Source: an uncultured Acidobacteriota bacterium
GTDB lineage: Bacteria; Acidobacteriota; Blastocatellia; Pyrinomonadales; Pyrinomonadaceae
Reading direction: 5' to 3'
DNA: 7,103 bases
NCBI GenBank assembly: GCA_946480545.1
Contig: CAMLKY010000099.1
Location: 1 to 7,103 of the forward strand
The translations under genes were made by a program, and so were the position numbers. Every line of letters starts with the position of its first letter. The first letter of the stretch is position 1. The notes under the pieces were generated by a model, which did no database searches, was not told the DNA's origin, and worked only from the letters and a program-made list of their open reading frames with translations. Positions 5,063 through 7,103 of this stretch are shown one piece after another.

Positions 5063-6115
5063 ATGGCCGAAAAATTTTTAATGCCGAAACTTTCACCCAC
5101 GATGGAAGAGGGACAGATCTCTCGATGGGTGAAGAACGAGGGCGATACGTTTGAGCCGAATGAGACGCTCGCCGAAGTCGATACCGACAAGGCGACGATG
5201 GAGATGACCGCGCTTCAAGGCGGGACCTTGCTGAAGATCCTAAAGCAGGCCGGCGAGACGGCAGCACTCGGCGAAGCGATCGCTATCACCGGTAAAGAGG
5301 GTGAAGATATCTCGGCCCTGCTTAGCGAGGTTCAGTCGAACGGTGGGGCCAGCAAGGACGCGGCGGGTGCGGGACGCGGGGAGACGGAGAAACCGGATCC
5401 TTCGACGACAATTGAAAAACCGGAAGAGCAGGAACTGAAGAAAACTTCAGCAGCCACACCGTCTCCTGAAATGGCGCCAGCGACCGCGAGTCCGCGATCC
5501 GAGATCCGCGATCCTCAATCGAATGGCCGCCTGATCGTCTCTCCGATCGCCGCACGAATGGCCGCCGACAACGGCATTGATCTGCGTAGCGTCAGTGGCT
5601 CGGGGCCGAACGGTCGGATCATCAAGCGCGACATTGAGGCGGCGCGAACGGACGAGTGGATAGTAAAGCTGGAGGCGGCGCTCGAGTCCCAAGGCTCAGG
5701 TCCCAAGTCCCAAGACAGAAAAGCGTTTGTGCCGTCTACGATCGTGGGGGCCTCGGCCTATAGCGATGAGCCGACCTCGAAGATACGGCAGGTCATCGCT
5801 TCAAGACTCGCGGAATCGATCGGTCCGATCCCGACGTTTTATCTAACCGTCGAGATCGAGATGGATGGAGCTCTCGCCGTCAGAAAACAGATCAACGCGA
5901 ACCTGAGCGAAGAGGAAAAGATCAGCGTCAACGACATCATCGTCAAAGCGGCCGCGATGGCGTTGCTCAAGCATCCTTGGGTCGAGGCGCGAATCTCAAG
6001 GGCCTGGCGGAGATATCCGCTGAGATCAAGGACCTCGCCGACAAGGCGAAGGCGAAGAAACTCCAACCCGAACAATACACCGGCGCGACTTTCTCGATCA
6101 GCAATCTGGGGATGA
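5063..6115 (+). CDS. pdhC: PdhC N-terminal part: lipoyl and E1/E3-binding domains
   Basis: 350-residue open frame as it stands, with native E2 sequence only to residue 307 and an Arg-rich out-of-frame tail (RAWRRYPLRSRTSPTRRR) after it. Seen: one lipoyl domain (about 1-80) with the lipoylation motif VDTDKATME and Lys43; a long Ala/Pro/Glu linker (about 85-155); a peripheral subunit-binding domain (about 157-193: LIVSPIAARMA, GSGPNGRIIKRDIE); a second linker (about 195-230); and the start of the acetyltransferase domain (SKIRQVIASRLAES; VNDIIVKAAAMALLKHPWV). Two linkers carry heptamer repeats. The truncated product could still be lipoylated and bind E1 but lacks the catalytic His. The ATG follows GGAGGGGAG by 13 nt, which is rather far. 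Confidence 0.8.
   Translation: MAEKFLMPKLSPTMEEGQISRWVKNEGDTFEPNETLAEVDTDKATMEMTALQGGTLLKILKQAGETAALGEAIAITGKEGEDISALLSEVQSNGGASKDAAGAGRGETEKPDPSTTIEKPEEQELKKTSAATPSPEMAPATASPRSEIRDPQSNGRLIVSPIAARMAADNGIDLRSVSGSGPNGRIIKRDIEAARTDEWIVKLEAALESQGSGPKSQDRKAFVPSTIVGASAYSDEPTSKIRQVIASRLAESIGPIPTFYLTVEIEMDGALAVRKQINANLSEEEKISVNDIIVKAAAMALLKHPWVEARISRAWRRYPLRSRTSPTRRRRRNSNPNNTPARLSRSAIWG
5489..5523. repeat. Heptamer array (RATCCGM type) in first pdhC linker
   Basis: Five consecutive 7-mers: AGTCCGC, GATCCGA, GATCCGC, GATCCTC, AATCGAA. They encode the end of the linker just before the subunit-binding domain. The consensus differs from the other arrays in the window, but the period is the same. Confidence 0.65.
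5686..5713. repeat. Heptamer array (GTCCCAA type) in second pdhC linker
   Basis: Four consecutive 7-mers: GTCCCAA, GGCTCAG, GTCCCAA, GTCCCAA. They encode a Ser/Gln/Gly-rich linker between the subunit-binding domain and the acetyltransferase domain. Confidence 0.65.
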
Positions 6116-6342
6116 TGGGGATCAAGGAATTCACCGCGATCATCAACCCGCCCGAGGCAGCGATAATCGCCGTCGGCGGAGCGAATCCGACGCCGGTCGT
6201 CCGCGACGGACAGGTCGTCGTTCGAAGCATCATGAACGTCACGATGTCGTGCGATCACCGCGTCGTCGACGGTGCCACCGGAGCGAGATTCCTCCAGACA
6301 TTCAAGCAGATGCTCGAAACCCCGGCCATGATGTTGGTCTAA
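5977..6342 (+). CDS. pdhC: PdhC C-terminal part: acetyltransferase catalytic core
   Basis: Open frame whose first possible start is a TTG at 5977, with no ribosome binding site, so it is probably not translated independently. Seen: GANLKGLAEISAEIKDLADK, then YTGATFSISNLGMMG (the strand near the CoA/lipoyl channel), FTAIINPPEAAIIAVGG, and the catalytic motif DHRVVDGATG with His at 6256-6258, ending TPAMMLV, a typical E2 C-terminus. This half contains the residues that move acetyl from the lipoyl arm to CoA, so an intact product would need both halves in one frame. Confidence 0.7.
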   Translation: MGRGANLKGLAEISAEIKDLADKAKAKKLQPEQYTGATFSISNLGMMGIKEFTAIINPPEAAIIAVGGANPTPVVRDGQVVVRSIMNVTMSCDHRVVDGATGARFLQTFKQMLETPAMMLV

Positions 6343-6345
6343 GTT

Positions 6346-7103
6346 CTACGGTTCCTTCTGCAGCTTGGCGAGCTTTTTGCGGTCCGCTTCGGCTTTCTTT
6401 TTCTCACCGATCGCTTCGTAAGCCAGTGCACGGTTTTCGAGGGCGCTGGTGTCCTTGGGATTCAGCTTCAGAGCGGAGGTCGAATCGGCGATCGATTCGG
6501 GATAACGTTCGGTCCGCAAGTAGATAAGTCCCCGATTTGTCAGAGCATCCGAATCCTTCGGCGACAGCTCAAGCACCTTATTAAAATCCTTCAAAGCCCC
6601 ATCGTAGTAATCGATCTCTATCAGAATATAACCCCTGCCGTAATAGTTATCGGCGGAACGCGGATCCAATTCGATCGCCCGGTTGAAGTCCACGATCGCG
6701 GCCTCGTATTCCTTCCGCTCGCGGTACGACTCGGCGCGACTCGAATAGCCGAGGGCGTCTTTCGGATCTAACTCGATCGCCCTTGTAAAATCGGCGACGG
6801 CCTTATCGAACTTCGCAAGCGCGTGAAAAAGCTGCCCGCGATCGATATAACGGCCCGCGGTCGGCTCGATCTCAATGGCCTTGTCAAGGTCCACCAGGGC
6901 ACGGTCATACTGTTTCATCCGAAAGAACGTGAAACCGCGGTTATGCAGCGCATAGGGATCGTCAGGACTGAGCTTGATCGCTCCGTCAAGGTCGCGAACA
7001 GCGGCGGCGAGATCATCCAGCTCATTATGTGCGCGGGCGCGGTTTATATACGCGTCCGGGAAGTCCGCCTTGAGCGTAATCGCCTTGGAATAGTCGCGAA
7101 TAG
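6346..7103 (-). CDS. TPR-repeat protein (partial, N-terminus outside window)
   Basis: Open minus-strand frame of about 251 codons entering from the right edge and ending in TAG at 6346-6348. Seen: one partial and seven successive 34-residue tetratricopeptide repeats with the usual W/Y-G/A-Y/F-A-P pattern, for example AVADFTRAIELDP, AIVDFNRAIELDP and ALKDFNKVLELSP, then a Lys-rich C-terminal helix (EKKKAEADRKKLAKLQKEP). Such arrays form a curved helical scaffold for protein binding. The partner and cell location cannot be read here because the N-terminus, including any signal peptide, is outside the window. An ATG at 6918 exists but lies inside a repeat, so it is not the true start. The gene is convergent with pdhC, the two stops are separated by 3 bp, and no terminator hairpin is visible between them. 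Confidence 0.9.
   Translation of the reverse strand, partial: IRDYSKAITLKADFPDAYINRARAHNELDDLAAAVRDLDGAIKLSPDDPYALHNRGFTFFRMKQYDRALVDLDKAIEIEPTAGRYIDRGQLFHALAKFDKAVADFTRAIELDPKDALGYSSRAESYRERKEYEAAIVDFNRAIELDPRSADNYYGRGYILIEIDYYDGALKDFNKVLELSPKDSDALTNRGLIYLRTERYPESIADSTSALKLNPKDTSALENRALAYEAIGEKKKAEADRKKLAKLQKEP

Larger units (their letters stand above)
5063..6342 (+). pseudogene. pdhC: Dihydrolipoamide acetyltransferase (E2) gene, disrupted by internal deletion with frame change
   Basis: The two open frames together make one E2: lipoyl domain, subunit-binding domain and acetyltransferase domain. The first frame follows the family up to HPWV (residues 304-307, ending 5983). The second frame resumes family sequence at R-GANLKGL (from 5983). 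Compared from memory with typical E2 proteins, about 32 residues are missing between these points, the segment that normally ends in a G-LITP-VVR-like strand, and the frame differs by one base. That corresponds to a loss of roughly 97 bp, my estimate rather than a measurement. An intact gene would give about 455-460 residues. A one-base slip alone cannot explain it, because sequence is missing as well. It is either a genuine loss of function or an assembly error. Confidence 0.8.

Noticed and set aside
5360..5395. GACGCGGGGAGACGGAG-like sequence in the first pdhC linker as another tandem array
   Set aside because: It looks repetitive, but I could not fit it to a consistent period by eye, so it is not listed as a repeat.
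5977..6115. Programmed frameshift joining the two pdhC frames
   Set aside because: A stretch of conserved catalytic-domain sequence is missing as well, which ribosomal slippage cannot restore; no slippery heptanucleotide was seen at the overlap.

Overview
The window reads as a chromosomal segment of a moderately GC-rich, Gram-negative-type bacterium. The gene content, the style of the proteins and above all the density of short heptamer repeats suggest Acidobacteriota (a Blastocatellia/Pyrinomonadaceae-like lineage). This is inference: there is no rRNA or other phylogenetic marker here.

Layout. (1) 1-1459, minus strand: a DsbD-type thiol:disulfide transporter whose C-terminal end lies outside the window. 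(2) 1460-1892: a divergent intergenic region holding a 75-bp imperfect palindrome and a sigma70-like promoter facing right. (3) 1893-6342, plus strand: a pyruvate dehydrogenase operon, pdhA (E1 alpha) - pdhB (E1 beta) - pdhC (E2). Each junction is interrupted by a small accessory gene. Between pdhA and pdhB sits a four-helix-bundle (23S rRNA intervening-sequence protein/Avd family) gene bracketed by inverted heptamer arrays. Between pdhB and pdhC sits a GIY-YIG-like gene followed by a direct repeat and two hairpins. (4) 6346-7103, minus strand: a TPR-repeat protein, convergent with pdhC and running off the right edge.

How they work together. PdhA and PdhB form the thiamine-diphosphate E1 that decarboxylates pyruvate and acetylates the lipoyl arm of PdhC (E2), which passes acetyl to CoA. 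The E3 gene is not in the window. As given, pdhC is broken: about 32 codons of the catalytic domain are missing and the downstream part is in another frame, so this is either a real lesion or an assembly error.

The most notable signal is repeats. Arrays with a strict 7-bp period but different consensus sequences occur in five places: the linker of the DsbD-like gene, both flanks of the four-helix-bundle gene, and two interdomain linkers of pdhC. The four-helix-bundle unit is enclosed by a perfect 22-bp inverted repeat, the same architecture as a 23S rRNA intervening sequence but placed inside an mRNA operon. This unit is the best candidate for an undescribed mobile or processed element.
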